From Nigrospora sphaerica (lineage: Eukaryota > Ascomycota > Sordariomycetes > Amphisphaeriales > Apiosporaceae): a DNA stretch of 64,000 bases. Below, piece after piece: positions 13,301 through 26,153 of the stretch (its first letter is position 1; each line of letters begins with the position of its first letter). The stretch is taken from NCBI GenBank assembly GCA_018287875.1, contig JAGVVL010000022.1:1364001-1428000 (forward strand). Reading direction: 5' to 3'. The notes below the pieces were generated by a model that was not told the origin of the DNA, made no database searches, and saw only the letters and a program-made list of their open reading frames with translations. The position numbers and the translations under genes are program-made.

Positions 13301-14903
13301 GGAACATTGCCCCCCCCTCCCAATGCGCCGTGATTGATTTCGGAACGTGCAGTTGGCTTTTTAGCCGAGACCTACCTGCACCATGCCCACCCTGGTGCGG
13401 CGTGCATGTGCCCCCAGATGGCAATCTCGCCGACCTGGTCTAGTTGTACTCCCGGGCCGGGTGGCGCACATGGCACGAGGGCACACAATAGCATGATCGA
13501 CTAGGCAGGGCCCGCATGCCGAGCGTACCGACAACCCTGAGCCCCTCCTCGTTGCCGGGGGCAGACCGGGCTGCCGTAGTAGCCAGTCGGCAGGAAGATG
13601 AAGAAGGAAACCAGCCAGCCCAGGTAGGGCTTGCTGGGTCCGGCACCCGTTGCGTGCCTAGTAGCAGCTGCTAATCAGCTACCTCTCCTTAGATTGGTTC
13701 TGAGGGGGGCGGTGGGGTCGGTGATGGTACAACAGATGGCAATCCCATGGAGGCTCGACTGAAGAGCTGGGCGCCCGACGTCTGAAAGCTCTGTCCAGAT
13801 TGGGGGAGAGCGACGATGTTGGGCATGCGCGTGACCGGCCGCGGGCCAAAGCGGTGAGCATCGTGACTGCAAGGGCGGGTATGTAGGCGAGCGAGGCGGC
13901 ACTGACTGCCGATGCGCCGCAGGGAAGACCAATTCGAGCACTAGGCCGAGCGGCCGACGACCGGCCCCAGACGCTACAGAACAATGGTTCGCCGTCCGAG
14001 CTGACGCGGGCGTTGGTTGTAGACTCTACCACAGGCGGCACTGGCGTCGGCAGTGGTGGCTAGTATACATCAATAGCGCTGAGGACCGGGCCCAAGAAAC
14101 AGAACGGAATGGCGCGCGGGCAGGGCCAGGGCAGGAGATGGATAACCGAGAAGATAAGGCTGGTGATCAACAAATGGCTTGAGGCCTCACGACACGGGTG
14201 CAGTCAATCGACGCATGAAGAGGCTAAAGATAGTCCTCTCAGCCCGAGAGATGATCTCGTTTCACGAGGAACCTGGAGAAGGGGCAGACAGGGGGTGCAC
14301 AATGGGGCGCAGCTTTTATTCTTCCCCACTCTCCTTCTTCTTGCCGCGTCGAAGCCCCGTAGCGGGAGGGCTGGAGGGATTGTGCAGAAGTGCTCGAGGT
14401 CGCCAGCGCGATTAAGCGACTCGTGCGAGCCCCAAAAGAGCGACGACAGGTGGGTAGAAAGTGCCTAGGTACCTCTTACACCGGTGAGCAAGTAAAAACA
14501 TACGCCTTCTATGCAGCATCATCCATGGACGTGCGCAATCACAAGAGCGCCACCTGCGCCGATAGCTGCTTCATGATGAACGGTCTTTCCAAACCCACTT
14601 GGAGTATAGATGACACGGACACACGCGCGCTGTTTTAAGCCTGCCGGTAACCGTGTGGGTGCTGTTGGCGTGCAAGTAGCGTCAGGAACGCCACCGGACC
14701 ACACCAGGCCGCCGGTTGCATGCTTGACGCTGAGGGGACAAAGGACGCGAGCGGAGTTTGGTGGAAGCCCCGTGTATCTTTGTATCATTTTGATGTGAGG
14801 CGCGAGCCCTCGTTCCCCTCCCCCTATGCCAAACTCGAGGATGCATGCACGCAGACCGGAAGGGTAACAGAAGACCCAAAAAAACACTCTCCGAATGGCG
14901 ATG

Positions 14904-15031
14904 GCTGTTATCGCACGTGTTACCCGAGCGTAACCTAGCCCACTTCAAAGGCCGACCGGATGCTATCGCTGTTACCGCACGTGTTATCCGAGCGTAACCT
15001 AGCCCACTTCAAAGGCCGACCACATGCTATG
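14904..15031. repeat. 64-base tandem duplication with CACGTG and GTTAC/GTAAC motifs
   Basis: Two head-to-tail copies of a 64-base unit (14904-14967 and 14968-15031) differ at only a few positions. Each contains the palindrome CACGTG followed by an inverted repeat GTTAY-N6-GTAAC. The surrounding kilobases hold no recognised gene. Confidence 0.9.
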
Positions 15032-15133
15032 ACGACACGGATGGAATTGGGTGGGCGAAAGGACAGGTCCGGGAAGCGAACTGGGCTGCCGGAGCGACCG
15101 CGTCCTGCCGGCGGGGGGGTGGGGAAGGGAGCA

Positions 15134-15156
15134 GAGAATGAGAATGAGAATGAGAG

Positions 15157-15192
<36 letters not shown>
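15134..15192. repeat. (GAGAAT)n and (AG)n microsatellites
   Basis: Three GAGAAT-type units at 15134-15154 are followed by about 16 AG dinucleotides at 15161-15192. Confidence 0.9.
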
Positions 15193-15199
<7 letters not shown>

Positions 15200-17507
15200 C
15201 GTTAGGGCAGGGCGTAGCAATGCGCCGAGAGTGCTAATGAAGATGGAACCGCAACCTCGCGCCACGTCGCCGCGGGAATGGGGAGGCTGTTGATCTGACA
15301 ATGTCACGCGTCCATGCGACGGGCGCGAGCGGGCGCGAGCGGGCATAGGGGGGTCACGACAGCCACGAAGAGATCAACAGGATGACGAGCGGGCGTGAGG
15401 AACTCTCCGGCGATTACGTAGCCGGGTTCGCGGCTAGGTTTGTCGATTTGCAAGATGGTCCCAGATGGGGAGCGGAGCACGCGCGAAGGCAATAGTCGAC
15501 GTTAGCTACCTCGTGTAGCGTTTTCTGCGAGCCCTGTTTTTTTTCAAGGCCAGTCAAGCCGAGCCGCAACCTGTTCCTAGCTCCCTTCCCTAGGCTTCTC
15601 TCTCTCATCGTCGTCCACCATGCCAAGCAAAAAGGGAGAATTTCCAAGCCCTTGGGGCGGCCAGGGGAACAACCACCGGCCCCCCTTGTTCGTGGTGTCG
15701 CAGGTGCCGAGGCCGGCCCCGCGTCGATCACAACAGGCGAGGGACGAGGCGCACCAGCGCATCCTACTCTTCTAGGCAAAAACATCGTCAGAATACGGTC
15801 TCTCTCCAATCGAGTCGAGCATCAAATCAAGCGATTGTGGGGAGAGGGCGCCGCCGCACAGAGATTTCGGCGGGTTCGGCAACCTGCAAAGTGACGATGC
15901 GCAAGGGAGAGCAGCCACCTGAGCTGATGCCGTGGAGCCTTTAGCCGGTCAAAAAGGGGATGGATGGATGCGCCGCCAACCACGCCCCGCCCAGCTCTTC
16001 ACCCAGGAACCGACGCATTTGGCCATTCTGCGCCTACGGCCTTGTTTGACCTCCTCGTAAAGAGAAAATGGCGAACGCCACGTTGGCCACCAGCGGCCGC
16101 CCTCGATCCCCTTCCCGCCGCCATCGTATCCGTCGTCCCATTACTCGATGCCCTACTGCTAGTGGCCCCTCTCTGCCGTGCGGTGCGTTGCCTGCGGCGA
16201 TTGGCTGGGGCGTCACGGAATTTTAACCGCCCCTGCTGCGCCATTGCAGGGCCATACCCTGTTCGGTATTAGGTCCTGCCCTGCAGACCCTGCAGCTGCC
16301 CCGCTCAGCGCGATCGCGTCAAGAAAGTCCTCCCCCCACCTGCCCGCGGGTAAGGTCGTGCCTGAAGCAGAAACGAGGAAGTGACGACTCTGCCCCGTCC
16401 ACTGCCTGTACCGGCTCCCGATGCGATCCCATCCCACCCCATCCATCCATGCTGGTGATCGACCCTCGGGGCCCCGTTCGTTCGCTCCCTTCCCCCAATC
16501 CATTCGTCCGTGCTCGCCATGCCCTCTGGTCGCATCTCCTCTCACGTGGGAATGGGGACTTGTCGCTCGGGCATCACCACGCACCCCGGTGGATTCAGGG
16601 AGGGTGGCACGATGGTTCCGCTCCCCTTCTGCTGTTTGTCGATTTGTCACCCTGTCTGTCGACTTTGGTGGCCGAGCGCCATGCCACGCCGGACAGGCAC
16701 GACCGGTAGGTATAGCGTTTCTAACCGCCCAGTAATACAGTCTACCGGGAAACCGTCAGGCCAGCGCCCTGACTCGAAACGGGCCGGTGGCCTGTCCCGA
16801 CGGGCGCGAGGTCTTTGCCGTGCCTCACGGGCAATGCCGGGCGTCTCTGCCGGGCCACTCGCCAGCCGTGCCGTCGTCTCAGGGTGTGTGCGTATGCGCG
16901 CCCTCGAGTTGATGAGCCGATTGCTCGACGGACTGTCGGCTAGCCGGGTGGATGCGGCCTGCTAATCTCAGGTCCCCGTCGGCACCGGCGAATCAGCGCC
17001 TTTCGTGCCCCCTCGTCGGCCACCCCCAACAAGGAGCCGTTTTGCAGATGAGGGATGCTACTTCGCTAAAGCGCCTCTGCCACCGTCGCTGTCCCACCGT
17101 TTCGCTCAGGGACCCCTCTCGACGCCTGGCCACTCACCACACGGGCAGCTCGTCCCCGGCCCGGGCTAGGGCGAACCTGTACGGGGCCTGCCCACGCCAT
17201 CCTCAAGTGTGCCCGTGCGGTCTCCAAACGACCGACGGCAATGCCAGATGCCTGGGTCGGGTGGCGACCTAGCCCTCCCCCATACGTACTACGTACATAT
17301 GGCGAGGATATCTCCCCCCGTCCCGACCAGATCGGACTTGCGTCTGGTACGTGGCCCGGCCGCCGTCTGCTCTCTTTACGAATTCCCCGTGCCAGCCCGT
17401 GGCCGCTCTTTTGTATCGGAGCGACCCCGCCTCGCCGCCGCCGTCGCCGTTCCTCCTCGCTCAGTCTACGTCCCTTTCTGCGTATTCCAGCGGCGGTCGA
17501 GGGAACC

Positions 17508-19253
17508 ATGAGAGGATTGCTCCTCCTATCGACCTGGCTCCTGGCCTTCGTGGGCCAGGGCGCCGCCCAATCTTCGACAGAACAGTTCGCTCTCCTGGGG
17601 CAGCTGCCTCATTGTGCCGTGTGTTGCCACTACCCTCCCCCCTACCGACTTGAACACCGTCTTGCAGGTGGCAACTCGTTACTGACGACTAGGGACAGAC
17701 GACCTGTCTCCTCAGCGCATCCCAAAAATCGCCCTGCAGCATTACAGACTTCGACTGCCAGTGTTCAAACCAGGAGTTTGTGAAGACGGCCGAGACTTGT
17801 GTCATGATGAGCTGCACCCTGGTGGAATCGCTGTGTAAGTCTGAGCTCCGCGCATCCCGCTTCCCGTCTCGCCCACCATACCGGCCCTGCCATTGCATCC
17901 GCTGCCGAGCCGCTGCCTGCCTGCCACCGGGTCGACCGGCTAACGAGGGATACAGCCGCCAAAAACACGACGCAAACGCTGTGCCGCGCGCCGGTTCGTG
18001 ACAAGACGGCCACATACAAGGCTACGTCGACGATTCTGATGACGGTGGCATGCGTGACGGTGCTTATCCGGCTGGGGTACAAAAAGTTCTTTACGGCCAT
18101 CGACCTTGGGCTCGATGATTGGTTCATCCTGGCCGCCCTCATCATCTGCGTACCGTCGGCCGTCCTCAACGTCAGCATGCTCGCCAACAACGGCCTGGGC
18201 AAAGACATCTGGACGCTGACACCAGCCGAGATCACCGAGTTCGCCAAAGCCTTCTGGCTCATCACGTTGCTCTATTTCGCCCAGGTCTTCGTACTGAAGC
18301 TGTCGCTACTCTTCTTCTACCTCCGGATTTTCCCCACCCAGGGGATTCGCCGGCTGCTCCACATGACCGTTGCCTTCGATGTCATGTTTGGCCTGTCCTT
18401 CGTCTTCACCGCCGCCTTCCAGTGCATCCCCGTGAGCGACAACTGGGAGGGCTGGCACAAGCCCGGCGGCGGGCAGTGCCTCGACCAGAGCAAGATCGCG
18501 TGGGCCAACGCGGCCGTGAGCATCGCGCTGGACGTGTGGATGCTCCTGCTGCCCATGTCACGGCTACGCGACTTGAAGCTCCACTGGAAGAAGAAGGTGG
18601 GCGTGGGCCTCATGTTCTGCGTCGGCACCTTCGTGACGGTGGTGAGCATCGTGCGCTTGTCGTCGCTGCTATACTTCCGCGGCTCGGCCAACCTGACGTG
18701 GGACTACTTTGATGTTTCGATGTGGTCAACGGTCGAGATTACCGTCGGCATCATCTGCGCGTGCATGCCGTCGCTGCGCATGATCTTGGTGCGCGTGTGG
18801 CCCAAGATCTTTGACGGCACGCTGGTGCGACGTGCGACGTACTACTACCCACGCGGAGGCCAGAGCGGCAACAACTCCAAGTCGCTCGAAAGCTCGGCGC
18901 GCGGCACCACGACGGACAAATCCAAGTCCAAGGGATCGCGGGCCTCGCGGGGCTCGTGGATGCTACGCGGTAAGCGCAGCAGCAATGCCGTCCCCGCCCA
19001 CGCGGCCGACGAGAAGATCTTTGTCGACGGTGTCCAGTTCTCCAAGGTGTCGTACGACGACGTCGAACTCAACGACGTTTCGCGCCTCGTTGGCCCGTCC
19101 AGCACCGCCTGGCAGAACGCCGTCACCATCTCGGGCGGCGGCCGCGACAGCCGCACCAATGCCGGATCGCCCACCTCGTTCTGCACCATCGCGTCGCGTG
19201 ACGGTGTCGCCGGAATGTACCCACGCGACGTGGCCCCGGTACATCACACGTGA
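17508..19253 (+). CDS. CFEM-domain seven-helix receptor (Pth11-like GPCR)
   Basis: Three exons: 17508-17618, 17699-17834 and 17956-19253, giving 514 aa. The introns (80 and 121 nt) are GT-AG with CTGAC and GCTAAC branch sites. A signal peptide (about 1-21) leads into an extracellular CFEM domain with all eight cysteines: LPHC, TTC, SPC, FDC, QC, ETC, MSC and TLC. It is followed by seven predicted membrane helices of the fungal rhodopsin-like family (motifs GLDDWFILAAL, LFFYLRIFPT and CIPVSDNWEGW). The Ser/Lys/Arg-rich tail of about 130 residues is cytoplasmic. Pth11 of Magnaporthe is the known model, sensing surface cues upstream of cAMP signalling; the ligand here is unknown. The start is the ATG preceding the signal peptide. 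The exact 3' splice site of intron 1 was chosen because it restores the C-x3-C spacing of CFEM; an AG six bases upstream is an alternative. Confidence 0.9.
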
Positions 19254-22200
19254 GAGAGGGGGGTGAGCGTGGTCGCGAGCCACGGCTTATACACATAGAC
19301 ACATGTACAAATTCGCACACAAAAAAGAGACGCTCCGCCACCCCCTCTTTGGGGCTGGCGGTTGTATTACTTGCTGGAGGGGGCGTTTCGGGGCGGCATT
19401 TGCTAGCATTTCAGCGGGACGGAACGGATCGGATACCCAGGGCTCTCCAAGGCACAGCTCAAGCCACGCGTTGATAAACGAATGACCCATGATGGTTTCA
19501 TACGTCTGTATATTATATGTAGTACAATACGACGGTCCCTAGTCGGATCGTTTGCTTGTTCCCGGTTTCTCTCCACTGTACAAGGTGGCAACGCTGTACC
19601 CCTATGACATGTTCTTGCATCTCGAGGCCTGCAAATCAGTCGGCCGTGACCAGGCCCTGCGTGATAAACTCTGCCCCATCCCTAGCCTAATCAGCAGGAA
19701 CGCCTTTGCCCCCAACCAAGCCAATACCTCATGTGCCGAGGTTTCGCCAACGCGTGATCCTCGCCCGGGTTGTGCACGGCTGCTTGGTCCCCGTTCCGTC
19801 TGCCTATCATGCAAATCCCGCTACCCCTCCCGTGGCGGAAACCCAGCCCTATCCAACCTTTCTCGGTCCGGGGTTCTCAAACCCCCTGTGCCGATGCGAT
19901 CATATTCACTCGCCCGACAGCAAAAACGACCATGCAGACGTATCTTCCCCTTGTCACCTCAAAAGGAGAAGCCCGCTACTAGCTCCATCCCCCACCCAGC
20001 AGGAAGTTGACGGCATCGAATTCGTCGATTCCTTGTGGGCTATGCTGCTGCTTTCGGGGCAGTACGCCGACTATGGTCATTTTTCTGCTGCCGGACGCAG
20101 GTGACAGTATAACTCAATGGGGCCACGCAGGTCAGCGCGAACGAGACTTGGGCACGCCGAGGCCGAACCGGGGCAGGGGCCAAGTTTGTGCGGTTCGGTA
20201 AGAAGAAGCCGGTTGCCGCACCGACGTACGTTGGGAAAGTGCTGGGGGTTCCATCGTACGGGGCAGGGCTTTACAAGGTTTGAAACGGCCAGGGAATCGA
20301 ATCCTGCTACGATACCTTTGTTTTCTCCACGCGTAACCGAGAGGAGATGGTTGGACCCGGCGGGGGTGTGTGTGGGGGCTACGCTGGCTTTCCGCTGCTA
20401 CCGGAAGTCGGTATGCGCTGTACGGCGAGGCTATCATGGCGGGATGACCGGCCGAGAAGCAGTCGGACTGCCGAGCCCTGGGATAGCGGTGCCGGGCGGC
20501 GGGGTGGAGAGACCCACGGTGTGGCCGCCCCGCCGGCGATTTGCGTCCATCGGCGACTTGGCAGGGCGGGCCCCCCGAACAACGGGGCCGTCGACGTCAA
20601 GCCAGAGTGCAACCACCGGGGCGGTGACTGCCGTGGTTGGTGGGGGGAACCAAATCACACGTCGGCATCCCGGCGGCATGTCTCTCTCGTCTCCGGATGG
20701 GAAGGTGGGCATGTACGCCGAGCCCGGAGCAGTCGCCTCGACACCTCAGCCCCTTGCCGGCGTCCCGTCTCGACAGTTGCTTAGGCGCACGGCGAGGCTC
20801 GCGCGCGTGGCGTGGGCAACGGGCGAGAACAGGGCGGCCCGCGGCGAGGGCGCGGTACGCCGTTAGCGTGGACGCCGGGCCGGGGCGGCGCCGCCCGTCT
20901 CCGGAACGACGTCGATTTCGCCCTCGTCCGAGAGCGCCTTTCCCGTGACACGGGCCCGAAGGAGCCGCACTTCCCTTTACGGCCGCCGGGCTGTGATCCC
21001 TCATCACGGCGAACTCACCGCCGTTAGTCCCTTTTTCGAATCTCGAAAGCGTGGCTTCGGCCCTGCACACCACCCCCGGGAGCTCATGACCAATTTTACA
21101 CTCCTAGGCGTCTCTTCCTTCGCATTTGCGGGGTTGGCGCATAGGGTAACCCGAGGGGTAGGGGCAGGGGTTGCGCGCTGGGGAGGCTGGTTCGGCTTTG
21201 GCACTTGGAAAGCGGATAACAAAGGGCGCTCTCCTTGTTGGTTGATACGCCGCAGAAATGGGGCGATTACTTGGCCACGAGATAGCGATGGGGTTTCTAA
21301 GGTCCTCCTGTCGTATGAGCCATGCCGGATCGTGTCTATTGACTGCGCGGCCGCCGCTGTTCTTATTGCGGGAGACGGAACATCCGACACGGAAAGAAGG
21401 CACCAGGCGGAATTTATCACGCCACCAGAAGCTATCATCTCCATTCCGCCTTGTACAAGTAGCAAAACAGGGTGATCGAGAAGAAAGCCGGTATCATAAG
21501 TGGATGCTGCGCTTAGTTTCTCGATACGATAGGAGAGTAGAATTTATCCCATTCTAGATGCTCTGGCCTCCTCTCCAGCCTTCTCCCACTTTCCCGCTCG
21601 ATGGCAGGCGGGCTGCGGAGTAGCGTGTCGGGTTAATTTGTCCTGCATATCGTTTCCAGTGCTTTGAAGTCTCGGCGAGCTTCGAGATGCTTTGATGGTA
21701 GTATAATATTCCGCCCCGTGGCACTGCCGCTGGATTGCGCGGTTCCTTCCGGTACCTGCTCGCCCAACAGCCTCCCCGCCTGCCCCACGTATTTTCGGTG
21801 GAGTGGAAGGTCGGAGAATCCAACAGCGCTGGGAAAGGGAAGGGTTGGCTTGCCGTGTACACACTCGTCCATGGGTTTCATGCGGTGTCTCGCGCGTAGA
21901 CACACCAGCGTCGTCCTAGGTACCCAAGTAACGAGCCACGCTGTCGCTGCCTCGGGTTTATTAGCCCGCCTACTGTCTGATAGGTTGGGAGAGCATGAGC
22001 GGACTGGGAACTCAATTCACGCGAGCCATTCGTCTCACGGCCTGCGGATGCTTGGCCACGACACCAGAGTGTTGCTTTTTTTTAGTGATGCTGTTGCCTG
22101 ATGGGGGCGGCGGCATCCGCAGCCCGAGGAAGCCGCGGCCCGTAGCGTCACGGAGCGAGCTGCGAAGACCCCCTCGGTGGACAATTGTGGGTGGCACCTG

Positions 22201-23427
22201 GGCGGAAATAGTTCCCCAGCCCGGCAGGAGGCCCCGCCAAGTGAGAAACTGTGGCTTCGCATCTCCGCCCAAGCGCGGGCACTTGTACCGCCGCCCTGAG
22301 GCGTGTCCTCCTGGCGTCGAACCCTCCGCGCCTCCTCTTGCTCCCTTAAGCCCATGGTTTGCCCGCCAATGGCCCCGGAGGCCGCGCCGAACAAGCGCGC
22401 ATTCTAAGTGCGGAACGCCACGGCACCGGCGCTGGTACCCATGCTCTAGTCACCGACAGGGGGCGGCGGTGCAGGGTCGCGCGGCCCGTAATCCGTTCGT
22501 GATGCATACTAGTGCGCGGGGGAAGCTGAGGGGGCTGCTCGTTCAGCTGGGCGAATGGGCAGCGGCTGTGGCAGTCTGGGCGGAGCCTGGGGTAGGCGAG
22601 GTCAGATACGGTAAAAAGAAGAGAGAGGTGTTGGTCAGGGGCTGTTGAGGAATGGCTCGACGCCGGTGCGGCGTCGAGGAAGAGCACGGGCCGTTCAGTA
22701 CGCCTCTCGACGTTGGTGGGGCTTGATCACACCTGGCGCAACGCTGAACGGCGGATGCCGTTGGGGTGCCGGCATTGAAAGAACGGACGCTCGTCTCCCT
22801 TTTTGGGAGGCCCGTCGCGTCGAAGGGACACAAACACGTCCCATGACGTAGCCGGCCCTTTCGGACATGACGGGACGGCATCGGACCCTTACAACCTTGG
22901 TACCTGCAACCGTGGGCTGGGGAAAGGGGGTCCTACGGCCGAGAAGCGTGAACATTTTTGGGGGGGGGGGGGCCTCAGCGTTTGCCCAGTCTGACAGCTG
23001 AGACTGTGCGGCGGCTATGCGGCTGTGCCGCTAGGCGCAATTCGTAATGATGCTGATGGCACGGCCCCCTAGCCAGGACTGGACGAAAGCCTAAACAGGA
23101 GTTGCCTGCATTCTGGGTGCTTGGCTGCTTTACCTGCTGTATATGGCTATTCGAAGCCTGGCTCCTCCTGGACTCCACCCTCTTTGCATAGACGGACACC
23201 GACGAGCACCGACCCTCGTTATAAAAAGGGGAGGGGGGTTCCCCGGATCTTGGCATTTCTTTCCCTCCCCGCCGTGGACTTGGCGATGTCTCTCGGCGAT
23301 ATCCCTTGGCGAGTTTGGTCTCTCGGCGACAACGACCTCCTGACGAGCCGTTCGACGGCGCGGTCTCCGCGGCAACCTCATCGACCCGTTTCCCACGCGT
23401 GTGTTCGAAAACGAAAGCGACAACGCC
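19254..23427. other. 4.2-kb stretch without a supportable gene
   Basis: Mixed-composition sequence with scattered open frames up to about 250 codons, with random-looking Arg/Pro/Gly-rich translations and no domain. A G homopolymer of about 12 lies at 22962-22973. A long antisense frame at the right end (22975-23949) is a shadow of the next gene. The last 200 bases are the likely promoter and leader of the gene at 23428. Confidence 0.6.
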
Positions 23428-24444
23428 ATGGATACGACCGCGCGCCCTCTGGCGAGCCGCCATCACCTCCCCAAGATCGCGACGCTGCAGGTGGAGCCGC
23501 TGTCGAGCCTGCAGTCGTCGGCGTCGCTGATCCTGGCGTGCTGCCTGATGCTCGTCGCGGGCCTCGCCATGGCGGCACAGCGCGGCCTCCTCGCGCGCCT
23601 GTACGGCGCCACCTACACGGACCTCGCGACGGCCGGCACCGCCAAGGCGGAACGCCAGCGCCTCGCCTTTGTCTACCACAACGTCGCCGTCGTGCTCTTC
23701 GTCGTCCTCGTCGCCTGCGGCGCCTACCCCCTCCTCGCCTTTGTTTGCGGCGAGAGCGGCCTGCAGACGCCGATCCGCGGCGGCGGCGTCGTCACCGTGG
23801 GCGACATGCTCTTCCTGCTCTCGGAGCTCTACTCGGCCTACTACCTCTTCGAGCTCGTCTTCCGCTCCCGCTTCATCAGCTACATCTCCCTCGCCCACCA
23901 CGTCGGCCTGCTCATTGTCGTGCAGATGGCCCTCGACCTCGAGGCCCACGCCGTCAACGAACGCGACTCGACCAGGGAGTTTTACTTTTGCATGGTCTGG
24001 GGTACGTATGGCTCCCGGTCGCCCCTGGCCTTCCCGCTTCCCCCCTCTTCTTCCCTCCCCCTCGTCTTATTGTCTGGCCTCGCCCGCCGTACGCCGTGCT
24101 AACTTTCGTCTCGAGGTCTGTTCGACATCGTGACGGAGCTGCCGCTGCACCTGGTTCTCATCGCGTGGCGCGTCCGGCGCGCGAACCCCACCGCCTGCTA
24201 CTACATCCCCCGCGTCTGCTTCGTGTGGGTCACGGCGGCCGCCACGGCCGAGACGGCCGTCACCGCTTACATGTTGAACCAGTCCTGGAGTCAGTGGCAC
24301 CTCGCGTGGCAGATAGTCACGCCCACCGTCTTCACCCTCTGGATCATCACCCAGCTCTACGGCGCCGCCATCTTCCTGCAGCTGGCGCGGGCCGAGGGGA
24401 AGAAGGTGGTTCAAGCCGACGCCGGCCTGCCGGGCGCCGTGTGA
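23428..24444 (+). CDS. Multi-pass membrane protein, TLC-domain-like
   Basis: Two exons, 23428-24001 and 24116-24444, joined in phase to read MVWG-LFDIVTELPLH; 300 aa. The 114-nt intron has GTACGT, a GCTAAC branch site and a terminal AG. About six to seven hydrophobic helices are visible, the first at about residues 33-52. The middle segment SELYSAYYLFELVFRSRF followed by a His-His pair (LAHHVGLLIVV) resembles the TRAM-LAG1-CLN8 fold, found in ceramide synthases and lipid-related membrane proteins. This family call rests on pattern recognition only. The true start is the ATG at 23428; a longer frame upstream opens with a GTG. The gene is not part of an obvious cluster. The membrane nature is sure; the function is unknown. 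Confidence 0.85.
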
Positions 24445-26153
24445 GAATGCCACCGCGTCTCCCGGAAGTGTAAGCGCGACCAATTGTGCAAGAGCGTCTT
24501 GTCAGGCGATACTTTGGAGCTGCTAATAGGCCGGCCGAGGGGGGCTCCGCAGACCACAAAGCTGCTCTGTCTAGCACCTCCCACTACGGCATCCTTCTGA
24601 ATGATTACATCATGGTGTCTATTTTTCTCTTCATTTTACCTCTCAGCCGGGCTTGGCGGGGTTAATCTTTGCTTAGCCACGCTATTAGTTCAAACCTAAA
24701 GGCATCCTCGTAGATATCAACGCCCTTTCAGTGTAAGCGTTCGGATAGATGGCCAGAAGGGCCCGAGTCATATATAACACGTGTGATTGAGGCGGAGATT
24801 GCTGCAAGTCTTGCTATCCATGTCAGCTCATCTAAAGTTCACGCTATTCTCCAAGAGGATGGAGAAGCTGTAAATAGCACCTCCCTCATGATATCTAAGA
24901 GTTCGCTTGTACCCAAGCTTTACGGGCTCATGGTTGCAGCACCGTGATCCAAATCATCTTTGATATATCACGCCGCGGACCGCCTCCCCACCGTTGCACT
25001 ACGCTCTCCCTACCGAGCCTAGATTTCTCGGATCCAGCAACATGCCGACTTCCCTGCGATGTTGTTATCCATGTCCTCGTGCACAATAAAATCTTCAATT
25101 GCCCTCTGTTATGATCCTCGGAGAATATATGACCACTAACCTGTATTCTCTTGTCTCAAGAGCGTGAATGACGGCGTTTCTGGTGAGCTGGGGTCGCTCA
25201 TGTAGATATAAGTGCCTTGGAGAACAGCATCCTCCTCGACAAGAAAGATTCGCCTAGATGCGGTTCTTGCAGTGCACAGCATGTGCACAGCCGCGGGGTG
25301 GCATTGTGATGAGATAGGCTGCGGGTGGTAACATCATGGTTTGGTCTCTGCCGAAAGCGTTGTCCAACATCATCTAATTGCACGGAAGGACGACTGCACT
25401 CCTCTGGTGCAGTATACAGAGTGGGTAATAGCCGTGAGGACGGATCCGGGCCATCCCGGGATTGTCGCAGGGTGGCTTAGGGAGAAAGCCATCCAAGTGC
25501 GGCAAGAGGCAGACTTGGCCTCTGCCTTCCGGCTCGGCAAGCAAGTGGCCTTATACACCCACTGTAGGTGATTGCTTGCCATCTCACGATAATCAATGCG
25601 GGAGCCTGCTACATCGGTTAAATTTTCATCCGTGTTATCAACAGTAGCAAGGAGGAGTTGATGCTTGCGAGCTTTAACCAGTCAGCCGGTTGTATTGAAA
25701 ATGGTGCACATATTTCACCTAGCGGGAAAGTTGGTTCACAGCTGCTACTTTGATAAATTAGTCGGTTCGATTCGAGGATCATTATGTACCATGGTACTCG
25801 TCCCCCATCGGATGTTCTTGTGTTGGTTTTCTGGTAGCCGCGCCGAAGTGCCCGTCTTGTGACCGGATGAAAATTACCTACAGTAAGCGTCAAAGGGCTG
25901 TCGGCGTAATAATAGGCCGTTTTGAGCGCTGCAGTGCCAGAAAGAAACATCCTACTCGAGGCGGTCTGACGCCAAGACTGCCAACATGGGACATTTCCTG
26001 ATGCATTGAATCCTTTAGCCCTTGGCCCCCAAGGTACGGGAAGGAGTCGTAAATGTGTACTTGGCAATTTTACGTGCTTAAATACTCAATCAACAGGACG
26101 CTGCTTTTTTCTCTTTTTTCTTTTTTCCAGTTGCAGACCCAGCACTGTGAAGC
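24445..26153. other. 1.7-kb intergenic stretch, lower GC
   Basis: The GC content is visibly lower than in the flanking genes. Only short frames are present. A pyrimidine-rich tract at about 26100-26132 ends in CAG just before the lipase start, and could be leader or promoter sequence or a 5' UTR intron end. I see no transposase remnant or RNA gene. Confidence 0.6.

Larger units (their letters stand above)
10155..17507. other. 7.3-kb stretch without a supportable gene
   Basis: It begins with the 3' flank of PNG1, including a (ATC)n run at 10324-10366. The rest is GC-rich sequence with short random-looking frames, a 64-base tandem duplication at 14904-15031, and AG- and GAGAAT-type simple repeats at 15134-15192. 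A GGGCGCGAGC direct repeat lies at 15321-15344. The final kilobase probably contains the promoter of the CFEM receptor gene. I see no tRNA or protein domain. Confidence 0.6.

Noticed and set aside
20117..20866. 249-codon plus-strand frame
   Set aside because: No motif; overlapping frames on both strands and Arg/Gly/Thr-rich composition suggest chance.
22975..23949. 324-codon minus-strand frame rich in Glu, Asp, Ala and Arg
   Set aside because: Overlaps the first exon of the TLC-like gene; composition is that of an antisense shadow.
24445..26153. Degraded transposon in the lower-GC spacer
   Set aside because: No transposase-like translation, terminal repeats or duplicated target site could be found by eye.
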